Positions 47,201-59,195 of a DNA stretch of 64,000 bases are shown here, in pieces. The stretch covers positions 16,685,582 to 16,749,581 of the forward strand of contig NC_063262.1 of NCBI RefSeq assembly GCF_019578655.1, in the 5' to 3' direction. The position numbers and the translations under genes are program-made. The first letter of the stretch is position 1; every line of letters begins with the position of its first letter. Below the pieces are notes generated by a model that was not told the origin of the DNA, did no database searches, and saw only the letters and a list, made by a program, of their open reading frames with translations. The DNA comes from Ricinus communis. Its lineage: Eukaryota > Streptophyta > Magnoliopsida > Malpighiales > Euphorbiaceae.

Positions 47201-50044
47201 TGTGGCCATGTCCATTATCGTCCTCAGAAATATTAGATGTGATTTTAGTACTTTTTCCCTGCAATCAATATCAGTTTCATGTCTGTTTTATTCTATACAG
47301 TATTATTCAGAAGGCTAATAATGCACTAGAGGTTTTGAAAGAAGTCCTTGATGCTGTTGATTCTCAAAATCCTCAGGTACAAGACTGCAATCTTTTCTTT
47401 TTTTTTTTCCTCTCTGTTTTGCATTTGGCATTAAATTTTGATGGATGAACATCTACTGCTGGTCATTTGTAACTATCAGCAAAATGGATATTAAGTGAGA
47501 CGTTTCTCTTAAGTTTTCATATTATACGTCTTAAAATTATAAGAATACTTCTAAAGCTTTCAAAATAGAAGAACTGTAGTCATAGCTGAGATTATCCTGT
47601 TGAAATGAATCCAACATTCCTCTATAATTACATTTTTTTTATGGCATCCTCGGTTAATACCATTGAAGCAATATGTATCCTAGTGCATAAACAATATGCT
47701 TTAAAGTATTTAATCTGCAACCCCAGCACCCCCAGCTCTCTTTCTGTCTTTTCAATATCAATTTTTATCTCCCAAGGTTCTGTAACTTACTCCCTCCCCA
47801 GTGAATGTTGATTACAAGGATGAGTAGTGAACGGTTGACACTTGTTTTGTATGTTCCCTTTTTTCATATTTTATTGCTGAAATGCATTCATGAAATTATC
47901 AATTCGAAGTTCTCATTTTTAGTTTATATTACATTTTCTTTTAGGGAGGAGCAAAGGATGAGTTTACTCTTGATCTTGTGGAACAGTGTTCATTCCAAAA
48001 GCAGAAAGTTATGCATCTCGTGATGACTTCTCGGTAAGGCAACTCTCTGGGTAGCGGGATGGTAACATGTGTAGTTGCTCTAAATTTCAATATACCTGTA
48101 TCTTAAAATCCCAGATATCTTGTCTATACGAATTTTCATACTACTTGATTCGATATTTTAGTGATGCCCGCAACAAATTTTGCACAACTATTAGTGTATC
48201 TCAATTTGTAATCTCCGTGTTTAAATTAATTGAACCATCCTGATTTCAACTTTAGAACTGTAGTGAATGCATTCACTGGCAATTTGTTAGGTGATCAATA
48301 TTGATAGGTTATTCAAGTGCTGGGTTTGCAGCTGGGTTTGAAGTGTATATAGCTGGATTTGTACCTATACTGGTTATGGATACATTTATAACCATTGTAG
48401 GTCTTCATTTGTATGACCAAAAGTTCTTTCATCTTCGTCCCATCTCATCCAGCTTTACTTTCCATCTAATGCCATTAAAAGATTAGAACAGAGTTATTGA
48501 AGGCACATGGCGCTTTAAGGTCTAGGCGCATGCTTTATTAACATCACCTGCTTTTTAGTATTTGAGGCACTGGGGCGTGTGCCTTGAAGGCGCGTCTTTA
48601 ACAACTATGCACCAGGGCGTGCACCTCTTTGACATTAGCCGCCTTTTAGTGTTTGAGGTGCTAGGACATGTGCCTCATGCGCCTTCCGTCTCAGAAGCCC
48701 ACTTTAAAGACTATTCACCAGAATGACCAAGTTAAGCATGTCCTGGGTAAGAGATTTCAACAATTACATGTAGGTTTGTTAGTAGAACTAAAAATTAATG
48801 TGATTTACCATGTTGTCTGCATCCATATTTTTTATTCTATATGTAGTTTGAAGTCTCATACTCAAATGTGGTGCAGAATAATACAAACAACAATTGAGTA
48901 ATTTAAGATTGTTATATTTTGAGGACCTCTTTGTCAGTCTATTTCTGGCTTTTAACTGATATTCAGTAAGAATTAAGTGGTATTATATTCTGGTAATTCT
49001 GTCAATAGCTTTGATGTTTTGCATGTAAAATGTGCTGGTTTATTGATAACTTCTCTACAAGGATTTTCTGGTTTCACCGTCTGACTATCATGTATAGACC
49101 TTGTTTGAGCATAAAATTCAAAGAATCTTTTCCCTCTTTGTTGGCAATCATGAGTGGCTGGTATGCTCTGAGTTCCCTATATCTGTCTATTCACTGAAAA
49201 ATATGGTAATGCATTTTCCTTTTCCATGGCAGCATAAATTTATGTAGCCGTACTGGAATACAGACCTAGTTAGTGACTATTGCAACTTGATTTCACTCTC
49301 TCTCTCTCTCTTGGTCCAGGGATGAGAAGGTAGTTTCTCGTGCAATTGAATTGAATGAACAGCTCCAAAAACTTCTCGCACAACATGATGCCCTTGTATC
49401 TGGTAGGTCTATGGTTTCAGATAGATCTGCATTTTCAGGGCATACTACTTCAGCTGCAGATCATTTTAACCATTATGAAGAGGATGAGGAAGAGGAAGCT
49501 GAACAGCTTTTTCGAAGGTATGCCCATGCTGTCTTTGCTAGGCTTGGACTCTGTTTACAAAGACATCATTTAAGCTTATAATTTTAAATGCTCTGCACAG
49601 TTGTCACTAGCCCCTATATATATATATATATATATATGTTAAGCTTTTCAAGGTTGTTTATTTCTTTATATTTCCTGGTTTAAAAATTTCTGTCCCTTTG
49701 CAACACCTGACAGGTTACGAAAAGGAAAGGCTTGTGCAAAGCCTGAAGATGAAGGGAACTTGGAAGAGCGCATCCCTATGGGCATGCTTGGTTCGTCTAT
49801 TTTTGGGGACAGGTTGAACCGTCCCCTTATTCGGCCACTTCACTCAGACCAGTCGCATGAGCCTAGTGCAAATACTTCACCAGTCGCAATTCCACCTCCC
49901 CCTGCAAAACACATAGAGAGGGAGAGATTCTTTCAGGAAAAGAAAGTTGATGGTTCTGCTGTTTCTGGCCACATGAGGGGTCTCTCATTACACAGTCGCA
50001 ATGGCAGCAGTTCTCACAGTGGAAGCTTAGATTTTAGCGACTGA
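41278..50044 (+). CDS. TOM1-like (TOL) VHS/GAT-domain protein, 9 coding exons, 415 aa
   Basis: Exons: 41278-41381, 41862-41940, 42136-42234, 42315-42428, 43989-44146, 47301-47376, 47945-48033, 49320-49517, 49714-50044 (1248 nt), all GT-AG and in phase. TOL proteins bind ubiquitinated membrane cargo and hand it to ESCRT for vacuolar sorting (family knowledge). Residues ~5-135 form the VHS domain ([55 protein letters not shown]-type helix, [12 protein letters not shown]). Residues ~185-270 form the GAT domain ([50 protein letters not shown]). An acidic cluster ([14 protein letters not shown]) and a Pro/Ser-rich tail with [19 protein letters not shown] follow, as in the TOL3/TOL4-type group. The start is chosen because [15 protein letters not shown] is the family N-terminus; the in-frame ATG at 41200 would add 26 unlike residues. 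Length is within the family range. No lesion seen. Confidence 0.94.
45887..46169. repeat. Possible MITE in TOL intron 5
   Basis: A 17-base inverted match ('atcatgcaaattgggat' at 45887 and its complement ending at 46169) bounds ~280 bases. Termini and target duplication are not defined. Confidence 0.35.
46459..46995 (+). repeat. Diverged ~290-bp tandem duplication in TOL intron 5
   Basis: 46459-46700 and 46750-46995 align in order ('agtgctgctt', 'aaaatagtaattgc', 'atctcacaattagagcttgat.aaacacattcctgtctggg'). The offset is 290 bases at the best-kept part. Both copies lie inside the intron and do not touch splice sites. Confidence 0.8.
48485..48715. repeat. Interspersed repeat with 'ggcgc/gcgcc' palindromes in TOL intron 7
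   Basis: A G/C-rich island repeats 'aaggc(g/a)c', 'ggcgcatg', 'gaggc(a/g)ctggggcgtg' and 'ttagt.tttgaggtgct' (copies near 48555 and 48650) within an AT-rich intron. This pattern is common in plant intronic MITE-like repeats. Boundaries not defined. Confidence 0.45.
49614..49637 (+). repeat. (TA)n microsatellite in TOL intron 8
   Basis: About eleven TA repeats lie between exon 8 and exon 9, well clear of the acceptor at 49713. Confidence 0.8.
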
Positions 50045-50490
50045 CATACACTAAAGAGATAGTTTTCTTCAAAGCCTCATTTTGGTTTGTATTTAATTAG
50101 TTATCTTTTTTTTTTTTTTTTTTCTGGTTTGTTATATTCTGTTATCGTGGGTGGTTGGTCTTATATGGATAGTTGGATGTTACCGGATAGAAGAAGGTTA
50201 TAGCTGCAGAACTTGGCATGATGCTGTTGTAAGATCGCTTTTTAATTAAAGTTTTACTTCTGAGGAGTTCTAACTTCAGTTTGCACTTTTAAGCAAATTG
50301 TAACTTTGTATTGGAGCTGTGAAAAGAATATTGTTTTTACAGTTTTGCTGTTGATATATCAGGATTGACCGAAGCAGATGGTGTATTTTTTTTTTTTTTT
50401 GACCCAGTCATAAACTAACATAGGAACTTCTGAAATGAGGTACCTATACATAATCTCTTTCTTATGGCAACTTTTGAAATGTGTTTGGGA
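50045..50490 (+). other. 3' UTR and downstream flank of the TOL gene
   Basis: T-rich stretches at 50107-50123 and 50387-50400, and 'aattaaag'-like signals near 50245. The exact poly(A) site is not resolved. Confidence 0.45.
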
Positions 50491-52957
50491 AAAGGTGCAT
50501 TTTAGCCCTTAACGTTTATAGCTATGAGTACATTTGGTCCTAAACTATTTTTAAAAGCAAATAAGCCATCAAACTTTGTAAACTCTATAGTCTAGGTGCT
50601 CCATTTTAATTGAAATATAATTACAATAAATCTCCGTTCAGTTGAGTTGAGGTGACGGGTCAATTTTTTCTTAAAATTGGGATCCATTATTGTGCCATAT
50701 CACTCATCTTCTTCTTTTATTCTCTTTCAATTTTTCATTACCTGCAACTTATAAAATAAGATCAAACACTTCTTTTATAAATAAGTGCTCATACCCATTC
50801 CATATACCATTATTTCCTGGTTAGAAGGACATGAATTATCTTGTGTCAACAATTCTTACAAAGATGATTAATAGCCCACCAAGATTTGTGTCCTCATTGA
50901 CAAACACTTCATCAAAAAAGATGAATACCCTTTTATGAGGGGCATCAAACCATTGTCATAATCAAGAGCCAAAATGAAACCAATCCAATTGCATAAATGG
51001 TTTCAAAAGCTTATTTCAATCAACAACCGAGATTCATAGGCCGAAAAGAGACAAACCCATTTTGCATACTTGATATTATAAAAAGAATAATGCAAGGTAA
51101 AAAATGGAAATGAGGGCAAGAAAATTCCTTTTTCTTAGTGTCTCAGATTGTTATATCATGGACCTGAGTCTATAATTTATTATGCACCAAGTGCTCAACA
51201 CATGTGTGAACTTTCTTTGTGTTTTATTTTAAATGTTAGAAAAGAAACATATAGTATAGAATGTGAATAAATCCCATTTTTGAATTAAAATTGAGATATT
51301 GATGCAAGTTCTTTCCTTCCGAATCAAATAGATTTATATCCAAAAGAGGTTGACAATAATCTATTTTCTTATGATTTCCCATTTCTTTATTTTCTTATTA
51401 TATTATTAATTATTTATTATTATACTTTTTATTTTTATTTTTCAATGTATCTTATATTTCTTTTTTATTATGATACTAAATTTATCTTTTAATAATATAT
51501 TAGTATTTTTATAATGAAATATCATATATTAAAATAAAATTTATTAATGATTCAATCTTTCTATAAAAATATAAAATTTAATTATATTTTAATATATATT
51601 TATATTTTAAGGTATAATACATTTTACCTTACAAAATCTAAATTCTAATTATTTTTTATCATTGTATATGTATTTTAATTTTTAAAATTTAATAATAATA
51701 ATGAGGTATTAAAATTAATAATTTTATATTTATAATTATAAATTCAAAAATACAATCATAAATTATAAATACAGGCTCATCAATAAAAAATTATAAACAT
51801 CAATTATAAAACTACTGCGTTAGAGGTTCGTAGGTTAATAACAAATTCAAAAATTATAAACTATAACCTACCAAGATTTGTGTCCTCATTGACAAACACT
51901 TCATCAAAAAGATGAATATCCTTTTATGATTGTACTACAAAGAACTTATTTTTGTTTTCAAATAGCCAGTATTTATATAGGAACTTCAAACGATTATCAT
52001 GATCATGAGCCAAAATGAAACCAACCCAACTGCATAAATGGTTTCGAAAGTTTATTTCAATCAACAACCAACATTCATAAGCCAAAAAGAGATAAACCCA
52101 CTTTGCACTCTTGATAATATAAACATAAAAGAATAATACAAGATAAAAAAAAAAGGAAATCATGGCAAGAAAATACCTTTTTCTCCGAGTGTTTCTCCAA
52201 AGGAAAGCAAAAACCCAAACAGATGATATCTACACTCTTTTTGGCTAAAGAAACAAATCGGAGAACAAAAAGAAAAAAAAAAGACATTTGGGGCAACAAA
52301 CGGTAACAAAATACTTTAAAAATAAGATTTAAACAAAATGAATACATAATTAATAGTAAATAATATAAAAACCCAACAAAGAAAAGATAAAAAATTAATT
52401 TTTGTATAAAAATCAGAGATATAATGAAGACAAGAAATATATAAGAACATGATTTCAACTCTATCTTGGGCAGACTTGTTTTTTGCTCATAGAAATGGAA
52501 GACCACTTGATGAACTTCGAGCAATATGCAAATGGTTGCTTTTTTTTTTTTTTGAAAAACTGAAATTTTATAGAGTTTAATGATTCGTATTTAAATAAAA
52601 TGAGTTTTTCTAAAATTTATGGGTACAGGTGAACTGTGATTACTGAGTTTTTTGTTTGGTGGTGGTGATACGGTGGTTGTTGATGGGAGTGTGGTGAGTA
52701 AAATACAAAAAGGAAAAGAAAAAAAGAGATGGAGAAAGAGAAGTACGTGATCATGTCGCCCCTATAGCATATTTCACTTAAAAATAAGTCAACAAAAATT
52801 GCCACTTCAACTCTAACCAATATTGTTTACTTTTCTGTTACATTAAGAGGCCTGAATGAAATTGTTTTTGCTAATTTTATATATAATTGGATTTAAAAAT
52901 AGTTTAAGGGCAAATGTGCTGGTTGCACTAAACCTTACCGGTAAAAAATACACCTTT
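50491..52957. mobile_element. Degenerate long-TIR DNA element (~2.5 kb) with internal direct repeats
   Basis: The left end (aaaggtgcatttta...cctaaactatttttaaa, 50491 to about 50680) is mirrored in reverse complement by the right end (about 52780-52957: ...tttaaaaatagtttaaggg, ...taaaaaatacacctttt). Inside, 50875-51150 and 51867-52195 are direct copies ('ccaccaagatttgtgtcctcattgacaa', 'gagccaaaatgaaacca', 'atttcaatcaacaacc') with an insertion in the second. No transposase seen. Minus-strand open frames (52075-52524) have no family features. No clear target duplication. Confidence 0.5.
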
Positions 52958-53825
52958 TTCCTTCTTCTTTTTCTGCCACGGGATCTTTTAACAAATTGTC
53001 ATTTGCTAGAAGTACACTGTACGTCAATGGCTAGAACATAGAGGAAGAGGGTTACTTGTAAAGAAATCATGTAGAATATAGTACTCGAGATTGTATATTC
53101 TCTGTTCCGAACTCGTTCAAGAGATTTGTGAAGAAGATTTAGAAATTAGTAAGAATGTTGCGACGGATTTCGTAGACAATATTAGAATATAATGCGGTTA
53201 GAGTTGAATTGATAGTCTTAGTTATTTCCGGTGATGCTCAAATATTGCTGTTAGTATTTGTGCTCTATTATTAACAATATTTTAATTAAATAGTTGATTT
53301 ATATATATAAAAAGGAGATTCACTTACACATGCATAAAGTTTTGTAATATTATACAATTTTTCCACCGTTGATTTTTTCCACATGTAATAACTATGAATG
53401 TTTTTTCATATTTTATTTTTCTCATTTTATATTCTCCTTTCTATTCATTAACTAATTATATTTTCTTATTCATTTTCCATCTATAGCCAAAATCTAATAT
53501 CTTATTTTATTTACTTTTTTTTTTCTTTTGATACTACTTTTATTTACTTTTTCTATAGTACTCTTTTTTTATTCTTTTTCATTGAGAGAAAGCTTTAAAA
53601 TAATCTAAAATTTCAAGGAAGAGAATTATATTTCTTGAAAGAATAAAAATATCACTACAATACTTATAATTCATCATTTTCTCTAGTTAGTGCAATGCCC
53701 AATAATTTAATATTTGTACTTTAGAAAAAATATTGGTAACATTAATATGCTATGAACAAGAATTGTCATTGTACATATATACATAAAAACTTAATCCCAT
53801 CACATGCCTCTGAAAGTGATGAAAC
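52958..53825. other. Non-coding stretch before Gypsy element 2
   Basis: T-rich and AT-rich DNA where a 5' LTR and leader of the following Gypsy would be expected. I could not define an LTR end or primer site. Confidence 0.35.
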
Positions 53826-55120
53826 TTGGCAATTCAACGATTTTTGGTAGAATTGGCAATTGGTTCTGATACACCAACAATTACAGACTCCACCCCTGCC
53901 TTTGTAATGAAAATGCGTCGTTTTGCCAATGTCATTGGCACAAACCTCTTAAACATGGAATCACCAATAAACACCAGTAATAATACACCCGGCTCGAGTA
54001 CGCAACTCAGCGTCGGTGCCATCCTAGAAAAGTTACAGGAATTCATAATGCTTTTGAGAGAGATGAAAGAAAGCCAAAGCCTAGCTACCCATAACCCAAA
54101 CACTCACTAAACCCCCAACTAAAGAACACCCGAACACTGACCCTCTAACGACAAAAGACCCTCAACTGTCATAATCCCAGAATCCCCGAAGAATACTAGC
54201 GCCAACGTTGTTGGTTTCGACCAAAGAATGAGAAGTTTGATCGAAGAAATGAGAAGCCGTGGTTTTCACTTGCAGGTTGGGTCTCCCTTCATAGACCGCT
54301 TACTATATGATCCATACCTAGAGAAGTTGAGAATCCCTATACTGGAAACATTCGACAGCGAAGGCAACCCCCACAACCACATCTCCCACTTCCAGAAAAC
54401 CATGAGCCTACACACGTCTAAGGATTCAGTCGTGTGCAAGGTCTTCCCCACTACATTGAGCGGACTAGCACATGAGTGATACTAGGGGCTTAAACCAGGC
54501 TCCATAGACTCGTTCTCACAGTTGGTGGAGGCCTTCGTACCAAATTTGTGACCAGTATACCCATCAGGAAAGTCTTAGCCGATTTGAAGAAGCTATATCA
54601 AAGGGGTGATAAAACCCCCAGGGAGTTCGTGGAACGGTTCAAATAGATGACTTGGATCATAGTATGGCGATAGAAGCTCTAACGAGTGGAACAACATGCA
54701 AATTGCTGTACAACTCGCTCAACTTGGATCGGCCCCATAACTTTTCAGATTTGATGAGCGGAGCGAAGCAACATATTGAGTTAGAGGAGACTATGAGGGC
54801 GGATGGTGACATAATAGAGTGGAGAACGTTGAATGTGGCCCGAGTAGTAGAGGACAAGAGGCTGGAGACTAGCAAACTGAGTCAGTATGAGAATCGGGGC
54901 CAAAAGGGTAGTAGGCCGTATCGACCAAGAGTTGACAAACAGTTGACATTTGGCAAACCATACTACACGTCCCAACCGCCAAAGCAGTCATACACACCAT
55001 TGAATGGGCCGAGAAGCAAGATTTTGATGTGGGTGAAGTGGAGTGGTGAGCACATAATATGGCCTAGCAAGTTGCAGACCAACCTAGTGAAAAGAAATCC
55101 CAAGAAGTACGGCTAGTATC
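53826..55120 (+). pseudogene. Gypsy element 2 gag, broken
   Basis: 53826-54110 looks like a gag N-terminal extension. 54228-54479 holds the gag core entry (LRIPILETFDSEGNPHNHI, KVFPTTLSG), continuing after stops as LKPGSIDSFSQLVEAFV and a Tat-type tail to about 55120. At least one frame change near 54540-54660 and several stops. Tat-lineage gag by motif order. Confidence 0.75.
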
Positions 55121-55400
55121 ATTGAGACATACGCCACAAGACAGACGACTTTTAGCTGAAAGAGGAGATTGAAAGACTCATTTAGTTGGGATCTCTTAAG
55201 GATTTCGTGGGGAGATGAGGTCTGGACAAGAGGAGCGTATAGAGCAAAGAGACGAGAAAAAGCCGAGGGAAGAGCAAACAGCCACGATCAACGTGATAAT
55301 ATAGGGATTATCTTATGTATCACAAACACGAAAGAGAAAGGGATCAGCCCTAGGCGTGCACATGACCCATAAGGGCAAACCTTAGTCTCCACCCCCTACT

Positions 55401-56110
55401 ATGTTCTCCGCGGAGGACGTTGATTGGATTAAAGAGCCGCATGAGGAGACATTGGTAGTAGAAGCATGCGCGGGGAACACACGGTTGAGAAGGATTCTAG
55501 TGGTAGACAATAGTGCAATGAATTTGATGGCTTTACAGAATTTTAAAGCATTAGAGGGTTCAATCTCCAATCTGAAGCGGGTCTCCTATCCTTTGGTCGA
55601 TCTTGGGGATCAGCCCGTATCAGTGGAAGGATTAGCTTAGATGACAATAGAACTGTAGACAGATATTGTGTACAGGGAGTTCAGAGTAAACTTCATGATT
55701 ATAGATATCTCGTTCGCCTACAATGCGATATTGGGGAGACCTTTCCTATCTGAGCAATTCACTAGTACAAACATCCGGTACCTCACAGTGAAGATCCCAA
55801 CTCCAAAAGGAGGATTATGTTAAGAGGGATCAACAATCGACTTAGGAGGCCTATTTGGTCGCCATGGAAGGCATATTTAAGACATTGGCACTAGAGACCT
55901 TGGAAATTAAGAATGAAGACAGGGAAAATAGACCAAGACCAAAGCTAGAAGGGGAGCTCGAGGAGGTCAGTCTGGCACCAGGGAGAGGGGTCAAAATAGT
56001 GGCAGAAATGCAAAAGGAAGTCAAAGCAAGAATCGGGTCAGTGGTAGACCACATGGGGACATTTACATGGAGTCCAGTAGACATAAAAGGAGTAGATCCG
56101 CAGATAATCA
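55401..56110 (+). pseudogene. Gypsy element 2 protease region
   Basis: The pattern FSAEDVDWIKEPHEETLVVEA, then RRILVVDNSAMNLM (the expected VDNGSS-type active site, altered), then VNFMIIDISFAYNAILGRPFL is that of Tat-lineage proteases. The glycine after the catalytic Asp-Asn is missing, and stops separate the parts. Not functional. Confidence 0.72.
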
Positions 56111-56114
56111 CCTT

Positions 56115-57330
56115 TACAAGCTGAATGTTGATAAGGACACCAAGTTGATAGAGCAGAAAAAGAGGTAGCATGCATTGGAAAAGCAAGTGGCAATAGTAGC
56201 AGAAGTAGACAAGTTGTTAAAGGCAGGTTTGATTAGAGAGGTGTACTACTCGAACTAGATCTCCAATGTGGTCATGGTGAAGAAAGCAAACGGGAAATGG
56301 CAGATGTGTGTTGACTTTATGAACTTGAATAAGGTATGCCTCAAAGACTGCTATCCTTTGCTTAATATTGACCAAATGGTAGACTCTACTACAGGATATG
56401 AGATATACAGCTTCATGGATCACTAGATCAGAATGGAGAAGGCAGATTAGGAAAAGACCTTCATCATTGATAGAGGAACATATTGCTACCTAGTAATGCC
56501 ATTTATTTTCTTAAAATGCAGGGGCCATATACTAAAGGTTGGTGAACTGGATGTTTAAAAAGCAGATTGATAAGACAATAGAGGTCTACGTCGACGATAT
56601 GATAGTGAAGAGTGCCAGGACTGAGGTCCAAGGACCTAAGAGAAGCTTTTGGCATCTTGGATAGCTTTGGTATGAAGCTCAACCCGGAGAAATGTGTCTT
56701 TGGGGTGAATGCGAGAAAGTTCCTAGGTTTCCTGATCTTTAGTAAAGGAATTGAAGTTAACCCCGAGAAGATCCAGGCAATCATTGATATGAAGCCGTCA
56801 AGAACAGTGAAGGAGGTGCAAAGGTTGGACAGGAGAATCACAGCTCGCTGGAGATTCATATCTTGCTTTGCAAAATGTTGCTTACCTTTCTGCAAGTCGT
56901 TAAATACTTGGAGTCCTTTAAATAGGATGACCAATGTCTGTAGACATTTAAAAAGTTGAAGTTGTTCCTAGGATCTCCCCCCTACTGAGCAGACTGAAGG
57001 CATGTGAGACCTTGTATTTGTATTTAGCTGCTATTAATGAAACCGTGGTTGTAGTGTTGGTTAAAGAAAAAGGAGAGAACCAATACCCAGTCTACTATGT
57101 GAGTAAGATGTTGAAGGGTCTAGAGCTGAAATACCCCAGGATGGAAAAGCTGCTCTACTTACTGTTTATAGAGACCAAAAGGCTCATGTCGTACTTCAAA
57201 GGCCACTAGATCGTGGTAAGAACCAACCGGCCAATGAGAAAGATTCTCCAGAAGCTCGAAATGACTGAGAGGAAGTAGAATGGGCAGCTAAAATAGGATT
57301 TTTTGAGGTGCAGTATGAGCCGAGAAAGGC
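56115..57330 (+). pseudogene. Gypsy element 2 reverse transcriptase and RNase H
   Basis: Motifs in order: WQMCVDFMNLNKVCLKDCYPL, YEIYSFMDH, FIIDRGTYCYLVMPF, VYVDDMIVKS (56581-56610, catalytic YVDD kept), NPEKCVFGVNARKFLGFL, KGIEVNPEKIQAI. Then RNase H: YLAAINETVVVVLVKEKGENQYPVYYVS and KRLMSYFKGH (57012-57209). Interrupted by several frame changes and stops. Confidence 0.8.
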
Positions 57331-57334
57331 AATG

Positions 57335-58175
57335 AAGGCGCATGTACTCACAAATTTCATGGCTGAATGTGGTGAAGGCGAGTAGACAGAGATTAGGAGA
57401 GTGGAAACCCCTTAGTTCCTATTTGTAGATGGAGCTTTAGGGCTGACAGGTGCTGGGGCAAGATTAGTGTTGAAAGGTCCCAATGGAATTCAGATTGAGT
57501 ATGCAATCAGAATGTAGTTCAAAAGGTCCAACAATGCGACCGAATATGAAGATCTAATTGTTGATTTATTAAGAATACGCAAGAAAAGCATTTTGAATTG
57601 TTGATTCATTGCCAGAGATGGCTTAGAACCAATATTTCATTATCTATTGGATTTTTCCGTTCGAATACTCTATCGGAGAGTTATCAGTATTTATCAAATT
57701 TGTTACTATCTAATGGAATGCTATTGGATCAAATGAAAAAGGCATTATTGAAAAAAAGATGGCTTTTCCCGGATGAAATGAAAATTGGATTCATGTAATA
57801 GGAGAAAGGTTTCCCATTCCTTAGCCTGAAAGATATGTGATCATAAAATAGGAATTAAGTGGAACAGAATTGACTAGGTGGTAGAGTTGTGGAAACACCC
57901 ATTTCTTCCATATTTTGGACATGAAACAATATGTTACTGCTGAAACATGGAAGAATTGAAATCAAAGAGATCATACTAGTCTCAGTAACGATACCCGATG
58001 ACTCATAACTGGTGGTCAATCAGGTCTCAGGCCAATTTGTAATGAAAGATGTAGAAATGGAAAAATACTTGAGTCGGGTCGAAAGGCACTTAGAAGACCT
58101 AGATGGAGTGAGTGCCAAATGGACTCTAGAATGGATTCCAAAAGGGCAATGAATTAGAAGGCCGATGCCCTATCA
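57335..58175 (+). pseudogene. Gypsy element 2 second RNase H, split by plastid DNA
   Basis: 57340-57560 reads FLFVDGALGLTGAGARLVL and SNNATEYEDLI, the first half of the plant-type second RNase H. The continuation is found only after 57965: VTIPDDS, then LVVNQVSGQFVMKD and YLSRVERHLEDLDG...WTLEWIPKGQ. The inserted block 57565-57960 is plastid sequence. The residues normally between ATEYE.LI and DS.LVVNQV seem partly lost at the junctions. Confidence 0.78.
57565..57960 (+). other. ycf2: Nuclear plastid DNA insertion: 3' end of ycf2 and its flank
   Basis: 57598-57801 encodes the C-terminus of Ycf2 in its plastid form ([30 protein letters not shown]-type [12 protein letters not shown], then the native stop). 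It is preceded by [15 protein letters not shown] bases and followed by ~160 bases of the plastid region between ycf2 and trnL-CAA ('ggagaaaggtttcccattcc', 'acaatatgttactgctgaaac'). About ten coding differences from typical plastid sequences show an old transfer. It interrupts the second RNase H of Gypsy element 2. Confidence 0.92.
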
Positions 58176-58622
58176 AAAGCAGCAATGAAGAGCAAGCCTT
58201 TGCCAAGGGGAGTGGTATCTAGATCCTTGGAGCAACCCACCATTAAAGGCTCACCGGTCATGGCCTTGGAAGACCAAGGGTGGATGAAGCCGTTAATAGA
58301 ATGGTTAGAAGAAGGGAAGGTACCAAGTGATAGCCATAAAGCCAGGAGACTGATATGAAAAGTGGCTAGTTACACCTTTAAAGATGATGTTTTATTCAAG
58401 AGATATGCCACACAGATGATGTTTTATTCAAGAGATATGCCACACACCCGTGGCTACAAAATGGGATAGAGAAAGAGGCGTACATTGTGCTAAGAGACAC
58501 ATACAACGAGATATGGGAGCCTACAAAGTAGTATAGGTAGTAGTACGAAAGGTGCTCCTTTAGGGCTACTATCATTATAAAGAAACAAAGGAATTAATGA
58601 TAGGCTATATCTGTCTCCAGAG
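58176..58622 (+). pseudogene. Gypsy element 2 integrase N-terminal part
   Basis: After KADALSKAAM and the linker GWMKPLIEWLEEGKVPSD come degraded zinc-finger region matches (VLRDTYNEIWE, KVLL.GYYHYKETKE, ICLQRG). A 32-bp unit is duplicated in tandem here. The sequence stops matching Gypsy near 58622, where the inserted CACTA-like element begins. Confidence 0.6.
58383..58446 (+). repeat. 32-bp perfect tandem duplication
   Basis: The unit 'gatgatgttttattcaaga' plus 13 further bases occurs at 58383 and again at 58415 without change, within the integrase N-terminal remnant. Its length (not a multiple of 3) adds a frame change. Confidence 0.92.
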
Positions 58623-58849
58623 GGGATGAATCCATCGGTAATTCACTTTAGCAATGCAATTACTACGAATATAATCCATCAATAATGTGATCCTCGCTAA
58701 TCACTCATCGATGGAAATCTACGGTCTGTTGCTACAGTATCGATAAATAGTGCAATGAAAATTTATCGCTAAATTGTAGGAAGGACTTGCAATAATAATG
58801 AAGGAATTAGAGAAAGTGGCAATCAGAGTACCGAGGGATGAGCCATCAC

Positions 58850-59165
58850 TATAGAAAACCATTTAGTGACGGATGCAAATCCCTTGCTAATATAGCATTG
58901 GACTTTCCCTAGCTACGTCCTTGCCATTTAGCGACGAAATAATGTCTGTCGCTAATACCATGAAGATAGCGACAGACATTCCCTCACTAATGCTTGGCAT
59001 ATAGAGTAACATATTTGCTCTGTCGCTAAACTGCAATGGAAAGTCCCTCTCTTTTTGTTACTATTAGCGACTTATGTGTCCATCAGTAATATGTTTGTAA
59101 AAAAATAAAATTTAATTTGTTTATGTCGCTAATTCGTCACTAAGTTTTTGATTTTTTTATATAAA
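58850..59165. repeat. Subterminal repeat array of the CACTA-like element
   Basis: TTAGCGAC or its complement GTCGCTAA, with variants such as TTAGTGACGG, occurs about eight times in both orientations, spaced 20-50 bases. Subterminal arrays like this bind the CACTA transposase in known elements. Confidence 0.7.
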
Positions 59166-59195
59166 AATATTATGTATTTATTTATTTATTTATTA

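Noticed and set aside
52075..52524. 149-codon minus-strand hydrophobic frame
   Set aside because: Low-complexity Phe/Leu frame from A-rich DNA inside a TIR element; no start context or family match.
57598..57798. Functional nuclear copy of ycf2
   Set aside because: Only the last ~66 codons are present, embedded in a dead retrotransposon.
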